From: Nitrospiraceae bacterium
GTDB lineage: Bacteria; Nitrospirota; Thermodesulfovibrionia; UBA6902
DNA length: 11,671 nt
Assembly: GCA_020354155.1 (NCBI GenBank)
Contig: CP070644.1
Span: forward strand, 602,764-614,434
Direction: 5' to 3'
Shown: piece by piece, positions 1-6,755 of the stretch
Position numbering within the stretch: position 1 is the first letter of the stretch
How the letters are laid out: the number at the start of each line of letters is the position of its first letter
The notes under the pieces: generated by a model
Seen by the model: the letters and a program-made list of their open reading frames with translations, nothing else
Databases searched by the model: none
What the model was told of the DNA's origin: nothing
Program-made: the position numbers and the translations under genes

Positions 1-28
1 GTGCTTTCAGAAAGAAATTTAAGAAATA

Positions 29-81
29 GGGGAGGCATTGATCTCTGGTTTCTTTAACCAATAAGGTTCATGCCTTACCCC
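29..81 (+). other. Imperfect hairpin upstream of the terminator, unassigned
   Basis: GGGG-AGGCAT at 29-38 pairs with ATGCCTT-A-CCCC at 70-81 with a small bulge, and inside it TGGTT (46-50) pairs with AACCA (56-60) around a 5-base loop. This is followed directly by the terminator at 87-122, so on the plus strand it would be the 3' end of a transcript coming from beyond the left edge. One plus-strand frame is open from base 1 to a TAA at 55-57 (18 codons), which could be the tail of a convergent gene; the segment is too short to judge. I do not recognise a known RNA family. Confidence 0.25.
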
Positions 82-86
82 ATAAG

Positions 87-122
87 AAAAAGGGCAGAGT
101 TTATCGCGGCTCTGCCTTTTTT
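87..122. terminator. Bidirectional rho-independent terminator
   Basis: GGCAGAG (93-99) pairs perfectly with CTCTGCC (110-116) around a 10-base loop. On the plus strand six T follow (117-122). On the minus strand the flanking A-run (87-91) reads as CTTTTTCTT after the stem. It can therefore end the minus-strand aconitase transcript and any convergent plus-strand transcript from the left. On the minus strand the stem overlaps the last codons of the possible small ORF at 101-253. Confidence 0.8.
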
Positions 123-253
123 ATTGCCTGAATGCGGCAATCTTCAATCTCATCTTCATGCCCGCCTGTATCGATCATGCTGGCATCTTCACTCTGTAAC
201 CTCATCCATTCGACAATAATAGAATGAACTTCATTATAGCCTTCAGGATACAT
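101..253 (-). CDS. Possible small acidic protein, 50 aa, unknown
   Basis: An ATG at 253-251 opens a 50-codon frame ending with TAA at 103-101. The product begins MYPEGYNEVHSIIVEWMRLQ, has an acidic middle rich in D and E (for example HEDEIEDC) and ends KKAEPR. It lies 34 bases after the aconitase stop, on the same strand, and before the terminator, so it would be the last gene of that transcript. Its composition looks protein-like and there is no overlapping gene to explain the open frame. Against it: no Shine-Dalgarno motif at proper spacing (AGG abuts the ATG, AGGG is 14 bases away), and its last codons fall within the terminator stem. I recognise no family. Confidence 0.38.
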   Translation of the reverse strand: MYPEGYNEVHSIIVEWMRLQSEDASMIDTGGHEDEIEDCRIQAIKKAEPR

Positions 254-287
254 CCTAATGGATGTGTCCCTGCATCTCAATAAGATT

Positions 288-2204
288 TTACTTATGCTTC
301 ACATAGTTCAGCAGACCACCGGCAAGGATAATCTCCCGCTGTCTGTCTGTCAGTCCATGGGCAGCACTGAAGGTCTTGCCTGATGTTGTATCATGAAATG
401 TTATCTCTTCAGCTTCCTTCACTTCTTTTGCAATGGAGGGAAATTCTAGTTCAGAGCCCTCTTCAATGGCATCGTATACGTCTGTAGATATTTCCAGAGG
501 AATAATTCCGAAGTTAATCAGGTTGTCCTTGTGTATCCGCGCAAAGGACTTTGCAAGGACAGCCTGAACCCCAAGATACATGGGAGCAAGGGCTGCATGT
601 TCCCTGCTTGAACCCTGTCCGTAATTTATGCCTCCCAATACCACGCAGCTGCCCGATGCTTTTGCCCTTTCATGAAATGAAGAATCCACCTTTGAAAAAA
701 CGTGTTCGGAAATTGCCGGGATGTTTGACCTGAGGGGAAGTATCTTTGCCCCGGCAGGCATGATATCGTCTGTGGTTATGTTGTCTCCGACTTTTAACAC
801 AACCAATGTCCTGATCGATGCTTTCAGCGCCTCTTTCACAGGAAAGGGCTTTATGTTCGGCCCTCTTTCAATTGTTACCTTCTCAGGTTTATCTGATGGA
901 GGCAGGATCATTGAGTCATCAATCATGTACTGATCAGGGAGAGGAATGACGATCGGTTCCTTCACAATATCCCTGGGGTCGGTGACAACACCTGTCAACG
1001 CCGAGGCTGCTGCTGTCTGGGGACTGCAGAGATATACTTTGTCGTTTTTTGTACCGCTCCGGCTCGGAAAATTCCTGTTAAAGGTTCTTAATGAAACAGT
1101 ATCGGTAGCAGGTGATTGACCCATACCGATGCAGGGACCGCAGCTGCATTCAAGTATCCGCGCACCTGCTGCCACGAGGTCTGCAAGGGCCCCATTCTCT
1201 GTTATCATCTGCAGGGCCTGTCTCGATCCCGGACTTATGGACAGGCTTACATCATTGTGGATCTTTTTTCCCTTGAGTATCTTTGCCGCTGTCATAAGAT
1301 CGCCATAGGAGGAATTAACACAGCTTCCAATGCAGACCTGGCCTATGGGCATACCAGCAACTTCTCTCACTGCCTGCACATTGTCCGGACTGGACGGTGC
1401 AGCAAGAAGAGGTTCCAGGGAATTGAGATCAATCTCTATTTCGCTGTCATATTCAGCATTCTCGTCAGGCAGCAGTTCTGTCCAGTCTGCCTCCCTTTTC
1501 TGGGCTTTGAAGAAAGCCCTCGTCTGTTCGTCAGAGGGAAAGACTGAAGACGTCGCCCCCAGTTCGGCCCCCATATTCGTAATCGTTGCCCGTTCAGGCA
1601 GAGTAAGGTGCGCGATCCCCTCCCCGCCATATTCAATGATCCTGCCCACCCCGCCTTTGACCGTAAGACGATTCAGGACTTCAAGGATAATATCCTTGGC
1701 GCTTATACCTGCCCCGCATCTTCCTTGCAGGTTAATACACACCACTTCAGGCATGACGAGCCAGAAGGGCTCACCGGCCATTGCAAGGGCAACGCTTAAT
1801 CCGCCGGCACCGATGGCAAGCATGCCAACAGCACTTGCATTCGGGGTGTGGCTGTCAGAACCAAGAAGGGTCTCACCCGGTTTGGCAAATCTCTCCAGAT
1901 GCACCTGGTGACAGATGCCGTTTCCCGGTTTGGAAAAATATATACCGTGTTTGGCCGCAATTGTCCTGAGAAACCGGTGATCATCTGCATTTTCAAAACC
2001 CGTCTGCAGAGTGTTGTGGTCAACATAGCTCACTGAAAGTTTTGTCCTGACCGTTGGTATGCCCATTGCCTCGAATTCAAGATAGGCCATCGTGCCTGTG
2101 GCGTCCTGGGTCAGGGTCTGGTCGATGGATATCGCTATTTCCTCACCTGCTTTCAGCTGTCCTGAAACAAGGTGAGATGAAATGATTTTTTCTGTTACAT
2201 TCAT
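288..2204 (-). CDS. Aconitate hydratase, Aquifex-type single chain
   Basis: Interconverts citrate and isocitrate through cis-aconitate in the TCA cycle, in the cytoplasm, using a 4Fe-4S cluster. Read from ATG at 2204 it has 638 residues. Seen in order: GSDSHT at about 115-120 and the GAGG stretch after it, the first cluster cysteine in GSCVNSSYGD (C295), the second and third in CSCGPC (C355, C358), NRNFPSRSG (376-384), a linker, and a C-terminal swivel domain from about 465 with VGDNITTDDIMPAG and the active-site loop GQGSSREHAA (about 529-538). All key residues are present. About 640 residues matches the Aquifex-type family and is shorter than AcnA or AcnB (about 860-900). A longer frame from TTG at 2219 exists, but GAGG at 2217-2214, nine bases before ATG 2204, favours the ATG. 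It lies 69 bases after the NUDIX gene with no clear promoter, so it may be cotranscribed. Homoaconitase or another family member is possible but less likely. Confidence 0.95.
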   Translation of the reverse strand: MNVTEKIISSHLVSGQLKAGEEIAISIDQTLTQDATGTMAYLEFEAMGIPTVRTKLSVSYVDHNTLQTGFENADDHRFLRTIAAKHGIYFSKPGNGICHQVHLERFAKPGETLLGSDSHTPNASAVGMLAIGAGGLSVALAMAGEPFWLVMPEVVCINLQGRCGAGISAKDIILEVLNRLTVKGGVGRIIEYGGEGIAHLTLPERATITNMGAELGATSSVFPSDEQTRAFFKAQKREADWTELLPDENAEYDSEIEIDLNSLEPLLAAPSSPDNVQAVREVAGMPIGQVCIGSCVNSSYGDLMTAAKILKGKKIHNDVSLSISPGSRQALQMITENGALADLVAAGARILECSCGPCIGMGQSPATDTVSLRTFNRNFPSRSGTKNDKVYLCSPQTAAASALTGVVTDPRDIVKEPIVIPLPDQYMIDDSMILPPSDKPEKVTIERGPNIKPFPVKEALKASIRTLVVLKVGDNITTDDIMPAGAKILPLRSNIPAISEHVFSKVDSSFHERAKASGSCVVLGGINYGQGSSREHAALAPMYLGVQAVLAKSFARIHKDNLINFGIIPLEISTDVYDAIEEGSELEFPSIAKEVKEAEEITFHDTTSGKTFSAAHGLTDRQREIILAGGLLNYVKHK

Positions 2205-2273
2205 AATTCTGTGCCTCAACTTTCTTTTTTTATTCAGTTCATAGGTACTCCAGGAATAAAACGGCAGAAGTAT

Positions 2274-2728
2274 TTACGACGAGGGCTTCCGCCTTGTCTC
2301 TATCATCTTTTTCGCCTTCAGCACAATGTCCCTCTCGCTCTTATAGGACAATCGGCTGATGGCTTCATCTATAGATATCCACTGTGCCTCATCAACTTCG
2401 TGATCATGATCCTCTGTTCTTCCCTGTAAATAGTTCATAAGAAAAAAATGGACTGTCTTGTGTATTCTCACCATTTCCTTCTCTATAAAATACCAATAGG
2501 AGATCATTCCCAGTTTGTTCAGCACCTCTCCCTGCAGTCCTGTCTCTTCCCGAACCTCCCTGAGGGCTGCTGCAGGCTCATCTTCGCCCTTTTCGATTAA
2601 ACCCTTCGGAAGGCACCATGCACGATTTCCCCTGACCAGTACAAGAGCAACTTCTATCTTCCCTATATTTCTCCGGAATATGACTCCGCCAGAGGAAACT
2701 TTTTTTTAATAACAGGCGGTTTGCTCAC
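2274..2728 (-). CDS. NUDIX hydrolase, reading frame broken at A8 run
   Basis: Hydrolyses a nucleoside diphosphate linked to another group; the substrate cannot be told, though small stand-alone members like this are often dinucleoside polyphosphate or (d)NTP hydrolases. The long frame (2699-2274, 141 codons) carries a complete NUDIX box, G-x5-E-x7-REVREETGL, preceded by SSGGVIFRR and WCLPKG, and followed by a normal C-terminal half with WISIDEA. This frame has no ATG, GTG or TTG before the box; its upstream stop is TAA at 2708-2706. A GTG at 2728, two bases after the rseP stop, opens another frame encoding MSKPPVIKKK, which would join perfectly to VSSGGVIFRR by one -1 slip at the A-run. The joined product is about 151 residues, normal for the family. 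There is no clear Shine-Dalgarno before the GTG, so translation would depend on coupling to rseP. It is either a sequencing or assembly indel, a true mutation, or recoding. Identity as NUDIX is sure; intactness is not. Confidence 0.85.
2699..2707 (-). other. A8-G run with dnaX-type slippery heptamer
   Basis: On the minus strand eight A (2707-2700) are followed by G. In the frame of the GTG at 2728 the codons are AAA AAA AAG, so A-AAA-AAG falls exactly in the phase of the classic -1 slippery heptamer, as in E. coli dnaX. A -1 slip moves reading into the NUDIX frame at GTT 2699. One extra A by transcriptional slippage would do the same. I see no upstream Shine-Dalgarno-like stimulator, and only a weak 4-bp CGGA/TCCG hairpin downstream. 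Confidence 0.5.
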
Positions 2729-2730
2729 AG

Positions 2731-3840
2731 CTAATTATTCAGCAGACTCTTTTGCACCCAGGGGACAATGATACGAACTATATCATTATAAAATACAAAG
2801 GCAATCAGCATAAACAACAGTGCCATGCCTACTTTGTTTGCCCAGATCTGGAACCGCTCACTTAACGGCCGGCCCCTCAAGGCTTCGATGCACATAAACA
2901 TTACATGCCCTCCGTCAAGGACAGGCACTGGAAAGAGATTGAGGATTGCAAGATTGATACTGATAATGGCAATAAAATTAAAATAGGCAAAGGCCCCGAC
3001 AGAAGCTGCCTTGGCTGCAGCATCAACGATCAGGATGGGTCCGCCAACCTGTTTAGCCGACACGGAACCTGAAAACAATTTCACTACAACTTCAAGGGTA
3101 AGGACAGACCATTCCCAGACTGCCTGGAGACCCTTAAAAGGGGCCTCAAAAATATTGTCGGCCTCAATTAAATGAACATCAAGTTTTTTGGATATCCCTA
3201 TTTTCCCCACTGTTATTTCTTTACCGTCTCCGTCTGTGGCCTTGACAGCTTCAGGGACAACAGCAAGATTGATCAGGTCATCCCCCCGCCTGATCGTCAA
3301 CTTTAATTCCTTGCCGGGGCTGGCTGAAAAAATCTCCGCCATTTCGTTCCAGTCCTGCACATCGCTGCCGTTAATTTCTACAATCGTATCATCAGGCAGA
3401 ATACCTGCCTTCATTGCCGGAGAGTCTTCCATGACATTTTCGATTTTTGCCTGAAGACTGTCCAGCTTCGGGATAGCAACAGGGAGCTTGAGCCCTAAAA
3501 AGGATATGAAAATTATGAGAGCCAGGACAAAATTAAAGACAGGACCTGCGACAACAATAGCCACCCTTTTCCATACTGGCTGATAATTGAATGCCCTGGG
3601 TTTGTCCTCTTCAGAGAGTTCTTCCTCAATGTCTTCACCCAGGGGTTTCACATACCCGCCAAGAGGTATGGCAGAAATAACGTATTCTGTTTCTCCTATC
3701 TTTTTACCTATTATTGTCGGTCCAAAGCCCAGTGAGAATTTGAGGACTTTTACGCCCATCAGTTTCGCAAAGATGAAATGTCCAAGCTCGTGAAAAAATA
3801 TCAACAAGCCAAATAGAATAACTGCCCACAATAGTGTCAT
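2731..3840 (-). CDS. rseP: Site-2 membrane metalloprotease RseP
   Basis: Inner-membrane zinc protease of the site-2 family that cuts membrane-spanning anti-sigma factors and leftover signal peptides. The 369-residue protein has the zinc motif HELGH at 17-21 in the first membrane helix, AGPVFNFVLA at about 98-107 in the next, one PDZ domain at about 125-200, and the third zinc-ligand motif NLFPVPVLDGGH at 301-312 before a final hydrophobic segment (about 337-352). One PDZ domain makes it shorter than the two-PDZ E. coli enzyme (450 residues), as is common outside Gammaproteobacteria. Its ATG overlaps the dxr stop (ATGA), with a GGAGAAG ribosome site inside the end of dxr. The order uppS-cdsA-dxr-rseP is widely conserved, which supports the name. 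No rseA or rpoE gene is in the window, so its substrate here is unknown. Confidence 0.96.
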   Translation of the reverse strand: MTLLWAVILFGLLIFFHELGHFIFAKLMGVKVLKFSLGFGPTIIGKKIGETEYVISAIPLGGYVKPLGEDIEEELSEEDKPRAFNYQPVWKRVAIVVAGPVFNFVLALIIFISFLGLKLPVAIPKLDSLQAKIENVMEDSPAMKAGILPDDTIVEINGSDVQDWNEMAEIFSASPGKELKLTIRRGDDLINLAVVPEAVKATDGDGKEITVGKIGISKKLDVHLIEADNIFEAPFKGLQAVWEWSVLTLEVVVKLFSGSVSAKQVGGPILIVDAAAKAASVGAFAYFNFIAIISINLAILNLFPVPVLDGGHVMFMCIEALRGRPLSERFQIWANKVGMALLFMLIAFVFYNDIVRIIVPWVQKSLLNN

Positions 3841-4994
3841 ATTTTTATCTTCTCCATTATTATTTCTTCGGTTTCTTTCCGTGCCCGGTCAGATGCCTCC
3901 ATCACTTCCTCTACCGTAGAATAGTCTTCTACGCTGTGAGACTCCATAATCCGCGACACAACGCGATGAATCCCGGTTAATGCGATCCTTTCATTCAGAA
4001 AGGCATCAACGGCAACTTCATTTGCTGCATTCAGAACACAGGGCATTGTTCCACCGGCCCTGAGAGCCTCAAAGGCAAGCGAGAGACAGGGGTATTTTCC
4101 ATGATCTGGCTCTTCAAAGGTAAGCTCTTGAATGGCTGCCAGGTCGAGTGCAGGAAGAACATCTCCCAGCCTGTCAGGATAGGAGAGCGCATAGCTGATA
4201 GGGCCTCTCATATCAGGAAGGGACATCTGGGCTATCACACTGCTGTCAACAAATTCTACCATTGAATGAACGATGCTTTGAGGATGAAGGATGACCCCGA
4301 TCCTGTCAGCGGGAACATCAAAAAGCCACCGTGCCTCAATGACTTCAAGGCCCTTGTTCATCAGTGTTGCTGAATCAATGGTGATTTTTCTTCCCATGTC
4401 CCAGTTAGGATGTTTGAGCGCTTCAGCAGGAGTTATATTCTCAAGTTCAGCTGCGCTCCTTGTTCGCAGGGAACCGCCAGAGGCAGTGAGTATAACTTTT
4501 TTCACCTCTTTCATGTCCCTGCCGTGCAAACACTGAAACACCGCGCTGTGCTCACTGTCAACAGGGATGATGCTGACCCCCCTGCTTGAGGCCTCTTCCA
4601 TAATTAACTTACCGGCCATTACCAGAGCTTCTTTATTTGCAAGGGCTATATCTTTGCCTGCCTTTATTGCTTCATAGGTAGGCAGCAGTCCCGGTGAGCC
4701 TACTATTGCGGAAACAACCATATCACTTTTATCAAAGCTGGCTACAGCGGCGAGACCCTGTTCCCCTGCAAGAATTTCTGCCGGCAGGTTCTTTTTCTTC
4801 AGCTCTTCTGCCGATGCATCATTGTATACTGCCACGACTTCCGGTCTGAATGTATGAATCTGATCTTCCAGAAGCTTTATATTGCTCCCTGCGGCTAGGG
4901 CCGCAACCCTGAATAATTCCGGGTGCTGACTGACAACATCAAGGGTGCTCCTGCCGATAGATCCAGTTGATCCAAGAATCGAAATATATTTCAA
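3837..4994 (-). CDS. dxr: 1-Deoxy-D-xylulose 5-phosphate reductoisomerase
   Basis: Converts DXP to 2-C-methyl-D-erythritol 4-phosphate with NADPH and a divalent metal: the first committed step of the MEP pathway to isoprenoids, in the cytoplasm. The 385-residue protein has the NADPH motif GSTGSIG at 8-14, ALANKEALVMAG at 117-128, the metal and substrate site PVDSE (D146, E148), TASGG (170-174), HPNWDMG (195-201), LMNKGLE with N213, K214 and E217, and LNAANEVAVDAF near 321-332. Length and all catalytic residues are normal. The start is TTG at 4994, overlapping the cdsA stop as TTGA; GAGG five bases upstream makes this start convincing. The supply of IPP links it to the uppS product in the same gene block. 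Confidence 0.97.
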   Translation of the reverse strand: MKYISILGSTGSIGRSTLDVVSQHPELFRVAALAAGSNIKLLEDQIHTFRPEVVAVYNDASAEELKKKNLPAEILAGEQGLAAVASFDKSDMVVSAIVGSPGLLPTYEAIKAGKDIALANKEALVMAGKLIMEEASSRGVSIIPVDSEHSAVFQCLHGRDMKEVKKVILTASGGSLRTRSAAELENITPAEALKHPNWDMGRKITIDSATLMNKGLEVIEARWLFDVPADRIGVILHPQSIVHSMVEFVDSSVIAQMSLPDMRGPISYALSYPDRLGDVLPALDLAAIQELTFEEPDHGKYPCLSLAFEALRAGGTMPCVLNAANEVAVDAFLNERIALTGIHRVVSRIMESHSVEDYSTVEEVMEASDRARKETEEIIMEKIKI

Positions 4995-5806
4995 CTGTAC
5001 CTCACAATAAAATAGAGTATGGGGCCCGCCACAAGCATACCATCAAGTTTATCAAGCAGACCCCCGTGCCCCGGGATGAGACTGCTGGAGTCCTTGACGC
5101 CGGCATCTCTTTTAAACATTGACTCAATCAGGTCCCCTATAAGCGTTGCAATGCCGAGCACAGCGCCGGTCATAACGGCACCGGTGGTGGTCATATCAGG
5201 AATATCAAGCAAACTTCGAATAAGCAGTGCGCCCGCAATACCGCCAATGACACTGCCCAGCGCACCTTCAATGGTCTTGTTCGGGCTTACCGATGGATAG
5301 AGCTTGTTCCGGCCAAGATACTTCCCTATATAATAGGCCATGCTGTCAGCAAGCCAGACGGAAACATAGAGGAGAAATATATACTTCATGCCTGAGTCCG
5401 CTATTCGTATAAACCACTGGAAACTCAGAAACCCCGATATATATAGAAAACCAACCCCAAGGGGGCCGAGATCTGCCATGCTGCCGGAAGGCGTACTTAT
5501 CATCAGGAGTCTCAGAACCATCACGAACAGAAGTCCCACAAATATGCCGTCAAGACTATATTGTGGATAACTGCAGAAGAAATAAAACAGTGCGCCACCA
5601 ATCAATACACCCGGCACAGCCAGCAATGACGGTACGTTATACATAGTGTAAAATTCATGCATGGTAATCATCCCGACAATTATCAGAAGAAAAAGGAAAA
5701 AAGGTTGAGGAGGAAGATAGTAAATATATGAAATCAGCAGCGGCACTATGATAACTGCTGCAATGATTCTTTTTATATTAAACCCCTTTTTCTTTTTGTC
5801 ACCCAT
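4991..5806 (-). CDS. cdsA: Phosphatidate cytidylyltransferase CdsA
   Basis: Makes CDP-diacylglycerol from CTP and phosphatidic acid in the inner membrane, the branch-point precursor of membrane phospholipids. The 271-residue protein is almost all hydrophobic helices, with a basic N-terminus (KKKKGFNIKR). The family signature is at 229-255: SMFKRDAGVKD, then IPGHGGLLDKLD; the usual D-R-x-D is D-K-L-D here, a mild change. SPNKTIEGALG (174-184) is also typical. The ATG at 5806 is the first start after an in-frame stop. The only Shine-Dalgarno-like motif, GAGGAG (5827-5822), is 15 bases away, unusually far. The stop overlaps the TTG of dxr. A gap of 241 bases with repeats separates it from uppS. 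Confidence 0.95.
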   Translation of the reverse strand: MGDKKKKGFNIKRIIAAVIIVPLLISYIYYLPPQPFFLFLLIIVGMITMHEFYTMYNVPSLLAVPGVLIGGALFYFFCSYPQYSLDGIFVGLLFVMVLRLLMISTPSGSMADLGPLGVGFLYISGFLSFQWFIRIADSGMKYIFLLYVSVWLADSMAYYIGKYLGRNKLYPSVSPNKTIEGALGSVIGGIAGALLIRSLLDIPDMTTTGAVMTGAVLGIATLIGDLIESMFKRDAGVKDSSSLIPGHGGLLDKLDGMLVAGPILYFIVRYS

Positions 5807-5873
5807 AATTGATATGAATTACTCCTCGCTAATAATCCTGGCCCCCTGCCTTCATGGGAAAGACAATGTTTTT

Positions 5874-5950
5874 GTCATTTCGAATGAAGAGAGAAATCTT
5901 ACTCTTGTAAATTATACGATTCCTCGTCGCCTCCGGCTTCACGGAATGAC
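5874..5950. repeat. Degenerate palindromic intergenic repeat, unit 1
   Basis: The 77-base unit starts GTCATTTCG (5874-5882) and ends CGGAATGAC (5942-5950), which are inverted copies with one mismatch. Inside, GAGAAATC (5891-5898) faces GATTCCTC (5918-5925), again inverted with one mismatch, so the unit can fold into a long imperfect hairpin. The form GTCATTCCG...GAGGAATC resembles the dispersed hairpin repeats common in gaps of several environmental bacterial genomes. It has no coding capacity and could only be moved by an enzyme acting in trans. Confidence 0.6.
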
Positions 5951-5974
5951 ACGTCTCTTTCTTATTGTGCTACA

Positions 5975-5994
5975 GTCGCCTTCGCGGGAATGAC
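5975..5994. repeat. Partial second copy of the repeat end
   Basis: GTCGCCTTCGCGGGAATGAC (5975-5994) repeats, in the same direction and with changes, the right end of unit 1 (5926-5950), which also runs from GTCGCC to CGGAATGAC. The two ends are separated by about 25 bases, suggesting a second decayed or truncated copy next to the first. Confidence 0.5.
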
Positions 5995-6047
5995 GAATCA
6001 ATATAACTCTTTTTATCAAGGTACCAAAAGCACTCTACCGTCCATAA

Positions 6048-6755
6048 CTACTGAGTCTTTGCAGCTTTTTCAGAGAGCCCACCGAATCTCCGATCCCTGC
6101 TCCTGAACTCAGCAAGAGCAGCCCTGAACTCGTCCCTTCCAAAATCAGGCCAGTAGGTGTCGGTAAAATAAAACTCCGAATACGCAGCCTGCCAGAGGAG
6201 GAAATTGCTGAGCCGCATCTCACCGCTGGTTCGTATGATAAGGTCAGGGTCAGGAATCCCGGCCGTATAGAGATATGATGAAAAAAGCTTTTCATCGATA
6301 GCATCAATAGTGATACCGTCTTTCACTATGTTTATCACAGCATTGAGTATCTCCGACCTGCTGCCATAACTCAATGCGCTTGTAATGATGAGCCCTGTAT
6401 TCTGTATGGTAAGATCTTCAAACTGCCTGAGGAGCTTTTGGACTCCTGAAGGAAGCCGTTCAATATCGCCTATTGCCCGAAATATGCAATTCATTTTATG
6501 CAGCCTCTGCATCTCACTCTTGAGGTAACCTGACAGGAGTCCCATCAATGCATTAATCTCCCCTTTTGGGCGCTGCCAGTTTTCCATGGAAAATGTATAG
6601 AACGTGATTGCCTCAAGGCCCTCCTCAAGGGCTGCATCAATCATATCATTCACTCTCCTGACGCCGTTTCTGTGGCCCTCAATTCTCGGCAAACCCTTCA
6701 TTTGAGCCCATCGTCCATTGCCATCCATAATGATTCCCACGTGCCGTATCTTCAT
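6048..6755 (-). CDS. uppS: Undecaprenyl diphosphate synthase (cis-prenyltransferase)
   Basis: Adds isopentenyl units in cis to farnesyl diphosphate to make undecaprenyl diphosphate, the lipid carrier for peptidoglycan and other wall polymers; it acts at the cytoplasmic membrane face. The 235-residue protein has HVGIIMDGNGRWA at 5-17 with the catalytic Asp11, H28 in the following helix, FSMENWQRP (55-63), YGSRSEI (130-136, usually YGGR) and the C-terminal signature RTSGEMRLSNFLLWQ (175-189) followed by YSEFYFTD. Length is slightly below E. coli UppS (253). The ATG overlaps the stop of the upstream propeller gene (ATGA). There is no good ribosome site, so translation is probably coupled to that gene. 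Confidence 0.97.
   Translation of the reverse strand: MKIRHVGIIMDGNGRWAQMKGLPRIEGHRNGVRRVNDMIDAALEEGLEAITFYTFSMENWQRPKGEINALMGLLSGYLKSEMQRLHKMNCIFRAIGDIERLPSGVQKLLRQFEDLTIQNTGLIITSALSYGSRSEILNAVINIVKDGITIDAIDEKLFSSYLYTAGIPDPDLIIRTSGEMRLSNFLLWQAAYSEFYFTDTYWPDFGRDEFRAALAEFRSRDRRFGGLSEKAAKTQ

Larger units (their letters stand above)
5807..6047. other. Gene-free gap between uppS and cdsA
   Basis: No credible ORF lies here on either strand. It contains degenerate palindromic repeats (5874-5994). I see no T-run terminator for uppS and no convincing promoter for cdsA, so read-through from uppS is possible. Flanking bases 5995-6047 show nothing recognisable. Confidence 0.6.

Noticed and set aside
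1330..1911. 193-codon plus-strand open frame, and other plus-strand frames across 551-2036
   Set aside because: They lie antisense to the aconitase gene, show low-complexity S/P/R-rich composition, no family motif and no ribosome site; the minus-strand gene has all its catalytic motifs.
2274..2525. Short NUDIX ORF starting at GTG 2525
   Set aside because: This GTG is an internal valine codon downstream of the NUDIX box; starting there would remove the catalytic motif. The frame clearly continues upstream to 2699.
5874..5994. CRISPR-like repeat array
   Set aside because: Only one full unit and one partial unit, unequal in length, with no regular spacer pattern.
6335..6600. UppS substitutions SMENW and YGSR as signs of a non-standard cis-prenyltransferase
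   Set aside because: Both positions vary among genuine UppS proteins, and the catalytic Asp, RTSGE and NFLLWQ motifs are intact.
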